Assembly (NCBI GenBank): GCA_013180625.2
Contig: SNVD02011463.1
Span: forward strand, 47,255 to 111,254
Direction of reading: 5' to 3'
DNA length: 64,000 bases
DNA from: Boswellia sacra
Taxonomy: Eukaryota; Streptophyta; Magnoliopsida; Sapindales; Burseraceae
Shown: one piece after another, positions 55,507 to 64,000 of the stretch
Numbering within the stretch: the first letter of the stretch is position 1
Layout of the letters: each line of letters starts with the position of its first letter
Made by a program: the position numbers and the translations under genes
Notes under the pieces: generated by a model
Seen by the model: the letters and a program-made list of their open reading frames with translations, nothing else
The model's database searches: none
Told to the model about the DNA's origin: nothing

Positions 55507-57171
55507 TTAAGCATTCCAATGAGGTGGCATTTTTCCTGTTACAAGGAAATTTACAATGTTAGCAAACCAAGGTACAACAGCAATGGAAAATAAAAATTCA
55601 TCAGGAAAAGAATCATTGATAGGTGAAGTTTCAATTAATGTCTCTGTCGTTAATCTTGAAAGATGATCTGCAACGACATTTTCGGCTCCTTTCTTATCCT
55701 TTATTGTGATGTTGAATTCTTGGAGCAATAAGATCCACCGTATCAATCTAGGTTTTGCATCCTGTTTAGTCATTAAATATCTCACAGCTGCATGGTCAGT
55801 GTAAACAATTGTTGGAGAACCAATTAAATAGGATCGAAATTTGTCCAATGCAAATACTACTGCAAGTAGTTCTTTTTTAGTTGTTGTGTAATTCATTTGT
55901 GCATCATTTAAAGTCCTACTTGCATAGTATATCACATAAGGCTTGCCTTCTTTTCTTTGTCCTAAGACAGCACCAACGGCATAGTCGCTTGCATCACACA
56001 TCAATTCAAAAGGCAAGGACCAATCAGAAGATTGCATAATTGGAGCAGTTGTTAAAAGTCCAATTAATGTATCAAAGGCATTTTGACATTCTTGAGTCCA
56101 TTCAAAAGAAGTGTCTTTTATTAAGAGGTTACAAAGAGGTTTAGATATAGCACTAAAATTTCTTATGAACCTCTTATAAAATCCAGCATGTCCTAAGAAT
56201 GAACGGACTTCTTTGACTGTTTTTGGTGGAGGCAAATGGGAAATTAATTCCACTTTTGCTTTATCCACTTCAATTCCCTTAGAAGACACCACATGACCTA
56301 ATACAATTCCCGAAGTGACCATATAATGACACTTTTCCCAATTCAAAATAAGACATTTTTCTACACACCTTTTTAGGACTCTTTATAAATTTTCAAGACA
56401 ATTATCAAAAGAGTTTCCAAAGACAGTTAAATCATCCATGAAAACTTCTAAATAATGCTCAAACATGTCACTGAAAATGCTTAACATGCATCTTTGAAAA
56501 GTGGTTGGGGCATTGCAAAGTCCAAAAGGCATTCTCCTAAATGCAAAAGCGCCGAAAGGGCACGTGAATGTGGTCTTTTCTTGGTCTTCGAGTGCAATGG
56601 GAATTTGATAATAGCCTGAATATCCATCAAGAAAGCAGTAGTAGGAGTGCCCTGCTACTCTTTCAAGAATTTGATCAAGGAAAGGTAAGGGAAAATGGTC
56701 CTTTCTAGTGACAGCATTTAATTTTCTATAATCAATGGACATCCTCCAACTAGATGAGACTCGAGTTGGCAATGATTCACCCTTTTCATTTTTCACTATT
56801 GTAATGCCAGATTTCTTAGGTACTACTTGTGTAGGGCTTACCCACTTTCTATCAGAAAGAGGGTAGATAATTCCCACATCAAGTAGTTTAAGAACTTCAG
56901 CCCTAATAATCTCTTTCATATGTGGATTTAATCTTCTTTGAGGTTGTTGGGATGTTTTGGCATTTTCCTCTAAATGTATTCTATGTGTGCAAATTAAAGG
57001 GTTAATGCCTTTTATATCTTTTAAAGTCCACCCAATTGCATTTTTATGCCTTTTAAGCACTTCTATCAACTTACCTTGTTGCTCGCATGTGAGGGATGAA
57101 GAAATTACCACCGGATATGTCTGATTCTCCCCAAGATATGCATATTTCAGTCCTTCAGGTAAGGGCTTCAA
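55507..57171 (-). pseudogene. E1 reverse transcriptase and RNase H
   Basis: RT: KWVSPTQVVPKKSGI, WRMSIDYRKLNAVTRKDHFP, YYCFLDGYSGYYQIPIA, RRMPFGLCNAPTTFQRCM and the catalytic FMDD in YLEVFMDDLTVFGNSFDNCL. A stop at 56383 follows, then [40 protein letters not shown]. RNase [60 protein letters not shown] instead of YVDD is common in Athila elements. One stop inside RT and one at the junction to integrase (55507). Confidence 0.92.
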
Positions 57172-57173
57172 TT

Positions 57174-57509
57174 CTAACTTGGAGCTTCCTCTTCCTTGCT
57201 TTCATTCATTTGCCCCAATTCTTCAAATCTTGATTTTGAGCCTTTTTCCATCACCTGTGCACAATCCAATAAAGAACATATATCAAAAAGATCATATTCT
57301 AGTTCCATACTTGATTCTAATGAATTCACCAAACAAGTTTCCAAAGGGTCAGAAGAACTCCTTTTTTGGATGTGATCTTCCACAATAGATTCAATCACAT
57401 TGGCCTCATCAATTTCATCTTCTTCTTCATGTGGTTGTTTGCACATATTAAAAACATTAAGTTCCAATGTCATGTTCCAAATGATAGCTTCATGACTCCA
57501 TTCCTGCAA
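57174..57509 (-). pseudogene. E1 protease-RT linker
   Basis: Acidic linker (QPHEEEDEIDEANVIESIVE ... NESKEEEAPS) reached by a frameshift from protease; the region before it repeats the protease end CRNGVMKLSFG in the other frame. Typical Athila spacer without a domain. Confidence 0.6.
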
Positions 57510-57991
57510 TTAATCAAAGCATTAAAGGTAGCTAGAAATGGACGCCCTAAAATAACAGGAATTGAATTGCTTACTTCTACTGGTTGTGTGTCCAAGACGA
57601 TAAAATCCACTGGGTAAATGAATTTATCGACTTGAACTAACACATCTTCTACTACTCCTCTTGGTACTTTAATTGATCTATCAGCAAGCAAAAGAGTCAC
57701 AGAAGTCGATTTTAACTCACCTAGATTGAGTTTCTGAAAAACCGAATATGGAAGCAAATTCACACTAGCACCAAGATCAAGTAAAGCTTGTTCAATTTTA
57801 TGCTCTCCAATAACACATGAAATTGTAGGACAACCTGGATCCTTATATTTCACTGTATTATTATTTTGAAGAATAACACTTACTTGCTCGGCTAGAAAGG
57901 CCTTCTTTTTCACATTCAGTTTTCTTTTCACAGTGCACAAGTCTTTCAAAAATTTTGCATAAGAAGGTACCTGTTTGATCACATCAAGCAA
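57470..57991 (-). pseudogene. E1 protease
   Basis: LLDVIKQVPSYAKFLKDLCT (pre-protease block typical of Athila), then LLDLGASVNLLPYSVFQKLN, the retropepsin active site with DLGAS, and DFIVLDTQPVEVSNSIPVIL plus GRPFLATFNALINCRNGV. DLGAS is the usual Athila form. Open for 173 codons. Confidence 0.88.
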
Positions 57992-57999
57992 GGGAATGT

Positions 58000-59655
58000 T
58001 GACCTTTACCTGTTTGAAAATTCAAAGATTTCAGAATTGTGAGTTGGCTTCTTTTGTGTGGCTAATGCTTGAGGAAATGGAGGCACAGATGAGGATATGG
58101 TTTCCTTTTCGCTAGGTGTTAGTTTGGCAACCTCTTCCTGCCATTTAGAGATCGATTCTTCTTCTTTCTCACAAGGGTTAGGAATATGTTTTTCAAAAAC
58201 CTTACCATTGCGAAGGGTCATGACTGACTTAGCTTGGTCAAAATAATGGTTATTTGAACTCCCTGCATTTGAGTTAGATTGATCTTTGGAGTTTTGCAAT
58301 GTTTGAGAAGGAAATTTTCCCTTCTCTTGGATGCTAAATGTAGATGCAAATTTTGCAAGAGTTTTTGACAAATTTGCTAATGTTTGAGCAGTTTGATTAT
58401 TAAAAGTCTCTTGCTTTGTAATGAATGAATGCAATGTTTCTTCAAGGTCATTCTTAGGAGGAGGAGCATATGCATGATCATGGGAATTTTGAAATTTTTG
58501 TTGTGTTTGAAAAGGGACTTGTGAAGATTGTGCATGATTGTCATTTTTTCAACTAAAATTTGAATGATTTCTCCAACCAGGATTGTAGGTTTGTGAGTAT
58601 GGATTGTGATTTGGCCTTTTGAAAGTGTTCAAGGCATTGGTTTGCTCATGGAGACATTCTCTAAAGGCAGGCAAAGTTGGGCAATCATCAGTAGAATGGT
58701 CATTGTCATTACAAATGTTACAGACATTTTCTTGAATAGAATTCAATTGACCATTCTTTTTCATTTCTAAAGCCTCGACTTTTCTAGCTAGGGATGCATA
58801 TTTGGCTTGAAGGTCATGGTCTTCCCTAAGGTTGTAAATACCTCTATGGGATGTCGAGGTTGGGGTCTTGCTTGGTACCTCATAGGTGCCAGCAGTGTCC
58901 CAATTTTGTGCCTTTTCTGCCAAGGAATCTATGTAGTCAAGTGCTTCCTCAGGGTCTTTTTCTTTAAATTATCCATTACACATTAATTCCACTAGTTGCC
59001 TATCTTGAGGTGTTAACCCTTCATAGAAGTGTGTAACTATTCTCCAAGTTTCAAAACCATGGTGAGGACAAGTATTAAGTAGTTCCTTATACCTATCCCA
59101 ACATTGGTAAAGGGTTTCCCCTTGTTTTTGAGAGAAATCGGAAATTTATCTTTTAAGAGAATTTGTTCTATGAGTAGGAAAAAATTTTTCAAAAAATTGT
59201 TGTTTCATCTCATCCCATGAACTGATGGAATTCGACCTCAAATTTTGTAGCCATGTTCTAGCTTTATCTTTTAAAGAAAAAGGAAAAAGCTTTATTCTAA
59301 TGGTGTTTACGCTGCAATTTGGGTCAGTGTAGGAATTACATACCTCTTCAAAGAGTTTTAAGTGCGAATATGGGTTCTCCACATCAAGGCCATGAAAGGT
59401 GGGTAGAAGTCGAACAAAACTTGGCTTGAAATTGAAATGGATTAAATCTGGAGGAGAAACTACACAAGATGGTGCACTAGTCCTTACCGGATTCATGTAA
59501 TCTCTGAGGGTTCTTCGTTGGTTTTGATCATTTTGTTGGAAACGGTTGTCCCCTTCATCCGTGAACCTATCCACTAGATTGTCGGCCATGTTTTCCGAGG
59601 AAGATGATGTTTTTCTAACAAGTCTACCATCAGATGTTCGTGACCAAATTTTCAT
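58000..59655 (-). pseudogene. E1 gag
   Basis: Likely start MADNLVDRFTDEG at 59589, with an upstream in-frame ATG at 59655. Capsid core: RTLRDYMNPVRTSAPSCVVS, FVRLLPTFHGLDVENPYSHL, IKLFPFSLKDKARTWLQNLR and FFEKFFPTHRTNSLKR, then an in-frame TAA (59146). Continuing frame: QCWDRYKELLNTCPHHGFET and a CCHC zinc knuckle CNICNDNDHSTDDC (about 58680-58730). The tail holds MTLRNGKVFEKHI, an Athila-type block. Three in-frame stops and a frameshift before protease. Confidence 0.88.
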
Positions 59656-59767
59656 GCAAGAAAGAGAGAAGAAAAGAGAAGAAAAGATTAACACACAAAA
59701 AAATAAAAAATTTAGATCTAATATGAGAAAAGAGAACACTTACAATTTTGCACGCCAATTTTTACCT

Positions 59768-59785
59768 TCCCCAGCAACGACGCTA
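59768..59785 (-). other. E1 primer binding site
   Basis: Minus strand TAGCGTCGTTGCTGGGGA, close to the Athila-type TGGCGCCGTTGCCGGGGA (tRNA-Asp in known elements). It lies 6 bases from the LTR end. Confidence 0.85.
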
Positions 59786-59791
59786 AAAACT

Positions 59792-61145
59792 TGACACATC
59801 CGAAAACAGGATTGTCTCCCAAGTATAGGAGTGTCGAAGTAATAAACCCGGTGAGACTGGGGTCGATCCACGAGGAAGGGAATTTTAGCGCTACAAACTA
59901 TAAGTAAGCAAATATAAGGTGGATGATTCAAAGGGATGGCAAGATAATATTAACAAATAGATGAGAATAATTAAAATACGCAAGTAAAATAAATTAACAC
60001 AATAATAATGAGAGCTAAGGTTAGGAGATCCACCCTTGATATTTCGAATAAGGATAAACAACCCATTTTGGTTATATGAATTATATTTGTTTCGTTACCA
60101 ATATTTATGCCATTACTTGTAAATGGGTTCAAGCATCCAATGTGCCAATCACCATATGTCTACAACAAATTAAAGTTCCTAACTAGATTCATGTCGGTAA
60201 GAAGGAACCATACGACATCTAGAAAGGATCCAAACATTTGATGTGCCAAGGATTGTCGACAATGGATCAAGTCCTCCACTTTACGAGTGGTGTCAAGATT
60301 GATTACGAAAATAAAGATAAATCATATAAAATAAACAACACAAGATTACGATTATTAAGCACATACCAAGGGTTAGAGAATCCTTATTCTCATATCAAGG
60401 GTTTCACCTTTCACCTTAGCAAGAGAGAAATTAGAAAGACATTGTAAGAGAAAGAACACAAATTATAAGGAAAAGGAAATTCATAATAACATTAAAACAC
60501 CAGAGAGAAACACAATACAAGATCCCAGCAAAGGCCAAGATGCCCTAATGGGTCACAAGGCACCTCTATTTATAGATACATTCAGGGGCAAACTTGTCAA
60601 TTTACAAAGGAATAGTTGTCAAATATTAGATGCACCAACTTTGACAATTGGGGTAATTAGGTGAACCCACTTTGACCACCGATTTTGACATTGAATTTTT
60701 GAGAATTTTAATCATATGTCTTCATGAAAGTCTTACATAGTTCTCTAAGCTTTATAAAACATCTTGATTCATACAATTTGGATACGTATTCTGAGAGATA
60801 TGGTCAAAATACTGAGGCATGGTCAGGCTGGGCCGAAACTGCAGATGGGTTCACTTCAAGCCCATTTTTGGTCCACTAAGAGCCCGAATTTGATGATGCT
60901 TCTGAAATACAATATTGTAAATAATTTAATCAACTTTCCAAAACATTAAGAGTTGTACCATTATGATCTATAAATAAAGAGTTATGCCCATTTTACCGAA
61001 CCTATAACAAAACCAAAATTAAGAGGAAGTTAATTCCAAAGATGCAAAGACTACAAATATGCTTAAGTTGAGGAATTTAATGACACTATTAATGCAATAT
61101 GATGAACTAAGCTCTTATTAAACATACATATTTAAGTGTTCATCA
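59792..61145 (-). repeat. E1 5' LTR (family C)
   Basis: On minus TGATGAACACTTAAATATG (61145) to TTTCGGATGTGTCA (59792). Differs from the 3' LTR by scattered substitutions and few indels. Confidence 0.9.
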
Positions 61146-62790
61146 CTCGACCCATTTTGAAACATAGTCTACTACAACAAGAATGTACACAAAACCAAAT
61201 GATGGTTAATACCCCAATAGTCAAAGATTTCAACAACAAAAATGAGATTGAAAGGCATCATGTTTCATTTTGAAATCGATCACAATTTTTGATAATTTTC
61301 ACAAGTTTTACAAAATGCATGTGCATCCTTAAATAAGGTGGGCTAATAAAATCCATATTGCAAGATTTTAGTAGCTGTTTTTTTAGATGAAAAGTGTCCT
61401 TCACGTGCTTCAAAATGACAAAAATTAATGATACTACTTACCTCATTGTTAGGTATGCATCTTCTAATTATTTGGTCCGGACAATATTTGAAGAGATATG
61501 GATCATCCCAATAAAAAATTTTCACCTCGGTCAAAAACTTTCTTTTGTCTTGAGCACTCCAATGAGGTGGCATTTCTCCTATTGTAAAAGAATTTACAAT
61601 GTTAGTAAACCAAGGTATTACAGCAACAGAGAATAAAAATTCATCAGAAAATTAGTCATTGATAAGTGTGGTTTCAATTGATGTTTTTGTCATTAATCTT
61701 GACAGATGATCAACAATGACATTTTCGGCTCCTTTCTTATCCTTTATTATGATGTTGAATTCTTGGAGCAATAAGGTACACTGAATCAATCTAGGTTTTG
61801 CATCTTATTTAGACATTAAATATCTCACAGCTGCATGGTCAGTGTAAACAATCGTTGGAGAACCAATTAAATAAGATATAAATTTGTCCAATGCAAATAC
61901 TACTACAAGTGGTTCTTTTTCAGTTGTTGTGTGATTCATTTGTGCATCATTTAAAGTCCTGCTTGCATAGTATATCACATAAGGCTTACCTTCTCTTCTT
62001 TCTCCTAAGACAGCACCAATAGCATAGTCACTCGCATCACACATCAATTCAAAAGGCAAGGACCTACCAGGAGATTGCATAATTAGAGCCATTGTTAAAA
62101 GTCCAATTAACTTATCAAAAGCATTTTGACATTCTTGAGTCCATTCAAAAGAGGTTTAGATATAACACTGAAATTTCTTATAAACATCCTATAAAATCCA
62201 GCATGCCCTAAAAATGAATCAACCTCTTTGACTATTTTCGGTGGAGATAAATGGGAAATTAATTCCACTTTTGCTTTATCCACTTTAATTCATTTGGAAG
62301 ACACCACATGTCCTAAGACAATTCCTGAGGTTACCATATAATGACATTTTTCCCAATTCAAAATAAGACCTTTCTCTTCACACCTTTTAAAGACTTTTTC
62401 TAAGTTTTTAAAACAATTATCAAAAGAATTTCCAAAGAAAATTAAATCATCTATGAAAACTTCTAAACAATGCTCAACCATGTCACTAAAAATGCTTAAC
62501 ATGTATCTTGAAAAGTGGTTGGGGCATTACAAAGTCCAAAAGGCATCATTCTAAATGCAAAAGTGCTGAAGGGGCAAGTGAATATGGTTTTTTCTTAGTC
62601 TTCGAGTGCAATGAGAATTTGATAATAGACTGAGTATCCATTGAGAAAGCAGTAGTAGGAGTGCCATGCTACTCTTTCTAAAATTTGGTTAAGGAATGGT
62701 AAGGGCAAATGTTTTTTCTGGTGACAATATTTAATTTTCTATAGTCAATGCACATCCTCTAACTAGATGAGACTCGAGTTGGCAATGATT
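61146..62790 (-). pseudogene. E2 reverse transcriptase, RNase H and integrase N-terminal part
   Basis: From right to left: RT remnants near 62770-62520; the thumb MLSIFSDMVEHCLEVFIDDL and [20 protein letters not shown] (62502-62290, FIDD for the catalytic box); RNase [21 protein letters not shown] (62092-61805); integrase start MPPHWSAQDKRKFLTEV, FYWDDPYLFKYCPDQ and HFEAREGHFSSKKTATKILQ (61573-61343). A short deletion near 62150 and many substitutions make it more decayed than E1. It ends at CTCGA (61146-61150), the E1 insertion site. Confidence 0.85.
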
Positions 62791-62804
62791 CACCCTAGTG
62801 TGAG

Positions 62805-64000
62805 TGACACATCCGAAAAAGGATTGTCTCCCAAGTATAGGAGTGTCGAAGTAATAAAACCCGGTGAGACCGGGGTCGATCCACGAGGAAGGGAATTTAA
62901 GCGTTACAAATTATAAGCTAAAACAAATGTGATATGGATGATTCAAAGAGGTGACATGATAATATCAACAATATGGTAAAGAACAAGTTCTTAAACAATA
63001 AATGAGAATAACACAAGAGAAATTAACACAATGATAATGAGAGCTAAGGTTAGGGGATCCGCCCTGATATTTCGAATAAGGATAAACAACCCATTTTAGT
63101 TATATGAATTATAATTTTTTCGTTACCAATATTTATACCACTACTCGTAAATGGGTTCAAGCATCCAATGTGCCCAATCCCCATATGTCTACAACAATCA
63201 GGTTCCTAACTAGATTCGTGTCGGTAAGAAGAAACCATACATCATCTAGAAAGATCAAGCATTTGATGTGCCAAGGATTGTCGACAATGGATCAAGACCT
63301 CCAACTTTACGAGTGGTGTCAAGATTGATTAAGAAATTAAATATAAATCATATGGAATAAACATTATAAGATTAAGATTATTAAGCACATATTAAGGGTT
63401 AGAGTATCCTTATTCTCATATCAAGGGTTTCACCCTTTCACCTTAGCAAAGAGAAATTAGAAGAACATTATAATAGAAAGAAAATAAAATGCAAGAAAAA
63501 TGAAATTCATTAATAACATAGACACACAAAACACAATACAAGATCCTAGCCAAAGCCAAAATGTTCCAGCCAAGGCCAAGCGCCCTAATGGGTCACAGGC
63601 ACCTTATTATAATACAATCCAGGGGGCAACTTGTCAAATTATAAGGGCATAATTGCAACCATAATAGTTGTAAATATCTTTGACAATTGGGATCATTAGA
63701 CACCGACTTTGACCATCAATTTTGACATTGAAATATTGAGAATTTTAATCACATGTCTTCATGAAAGGTGTAGATATTTCTCTCAGCTTTCTAGAACATA
63801 TTGATTTGCACAATTTGGATACGTATTTTGAGAGATACGGTCCAAATACTGAGGCTGGTTAGACTGGGACGAGAATGTGTTAGATGGGTTCACTTCAAGC
63901 CCAATTTTGGTCCATAAGAGCCCGAATTTGATGATGCTTGTGAAATGCAATCTTGTAGACAATTAAATCAGCTTTCCAAAACATTAAGAATTGCACCATT
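62805..64000 (-). repeat. Third family-C LTR, right end outside the window
   Basis: Starts on plus TGACACATCCGAAAAAGG (LTR 3' end on minus) and matches 59792-60990 throughout. It abuts E2's RT after CACCCTAGTGTGAG. It could be the 3' LTR of another inserted copy, or E2's own 5' LTR after an internal deletion; no PBS precedes it, which favours an inserted copy. Confidence 0.85.

Larger units (their letters stand above)
49955..61145 (-). mobile_element. E1: full-length Athila-like retrotransposon with ORF-X and LOG gene, TSD CTCGA
   Basis: LTRs 49955-51309 and 59792-61145 (1355 and 1354 bases), PBS 59768-59785, gag, protease, RT, RNase H, integrase, ORF-X, LOG, PPT 51310-51321. CTCGA flanks it at 49950-49954 and 61146-61150. 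It lies inside E2's integrase. Total 11191 bases. Gag and pol have scattered stops and a few frameshifts, so it is not autonomous now. The LTR pair shows visible scattered differences, so it is not a fresh insertion. Confidence 0.93.
44880..62804 (-). mobile_element. E2: Athila-like element with LOG gene, split by E1
   Basis: Pieces on minus: RT/RNase H/integrase start (about 62790-61146), then integrase end, ORF-X, LOG gene and 3' LTR (49954-44880). The two pieces join at the CTCGA duplication flanking E1. Gag, protease and the RT start are missing on the right, where another LTR of the family abuts at 62805. E2 itself interrupts T2 integrase; its target duplication would be ACAAA (44875-44879), unverified. 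Confidence 0.75.

Noticed and set aside
1..64000. tRNA, rRNA or other structured RNA genes
   Set aside because: No cloverleaf box A/B arrangement or rRNA-like conserved stretch was noticed by eye; the PBS sites are the only tRNA-related sequences. A tRNAscan run would settle it.

Overview
The window is plant nuclear DNA, most likely from a eudicot: it is AT-rich, and every coding trace I recognise belongs to plant LTR retrotransposon lineages (Ty3 Tat/Ogre-like, Ty3 Athila-like, Ty3 chromovirus, Ty1/copia). No intact host gene is seen. The only host-type genes are copies carried inside retroelements: plant-mobile-domain (PMD) type genes and a LOG-type cytokinin-activating enzyme. It reads as a heterochromatic block of nested insertions. 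I cannot name the species.

Layout. (1) 1-13875: a decayed Tat/Ogre-like element on the minus strand (T1). Its 5' LTR is at 11645-13875, followed by PBS, gag, protease, RT, RNase H, a second RNase H and integrase down to about 3490. Downstream of integrase, on the opposite strand, lie an intron-containing DUF7745-like gene (1667-2870) and the 3' part of a PMD-like gene (1-1155). (2) 13876-about 19860: a copia element on the plus strand, split by T1 on its left and by a solo Athila-type LTR at 15911-17334 (TSD ACAAG). (3) 19860-21288: unassigned AT-rich DNA. (4) 21289-44879: a second Tat-like element on the minus strand (T2). Its 3' LTR is split by a plus-strand relative, T3 (21546-32536, with both LTRs, PBS, gag and PPT). 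T2 carries a 3' tandem-repeat zone, an antisense PMD gene (35824-39776), an antisense DUF7745-like gene (40273-41890) and integrase. Two solo LTRs of its own family interrupt it: A3 in a PMD intron, and A4 in integrase with TSD GCCCC. (5) 44880-64000: two nested copies of one Athila-like family on the minus strand, plus a third LTR. The inner copy E1 (49955-61145, TSD CTCGA) sits in the integrase of the outer copy E2. Both copies carry, between integrase and the 3' LTR, an unknown ORF of about 181 codons and an intronless LOG gene.

Main points. First, three Tat-like elements share one architecture: two intron-containing genes, PMD-like and DUF7745-like, transcribed antisense to gag-pol from between integrase and the 3' LTR. 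Second, in T1 and T2 the LTR promoter and the internal antisense promoters carry clusters of the same short palindromic motif, and the motif differs between elements. That suggests an element-specific protein-DNA recognition system, possibly anti-silencing. Third, an Athila-like family has captured a LOG gene and copied it.

All coding regions are decayed. Boundaries stated to the base rest on TG..CA ends, PBS/PPT or target-site duplications; the others are approximate.
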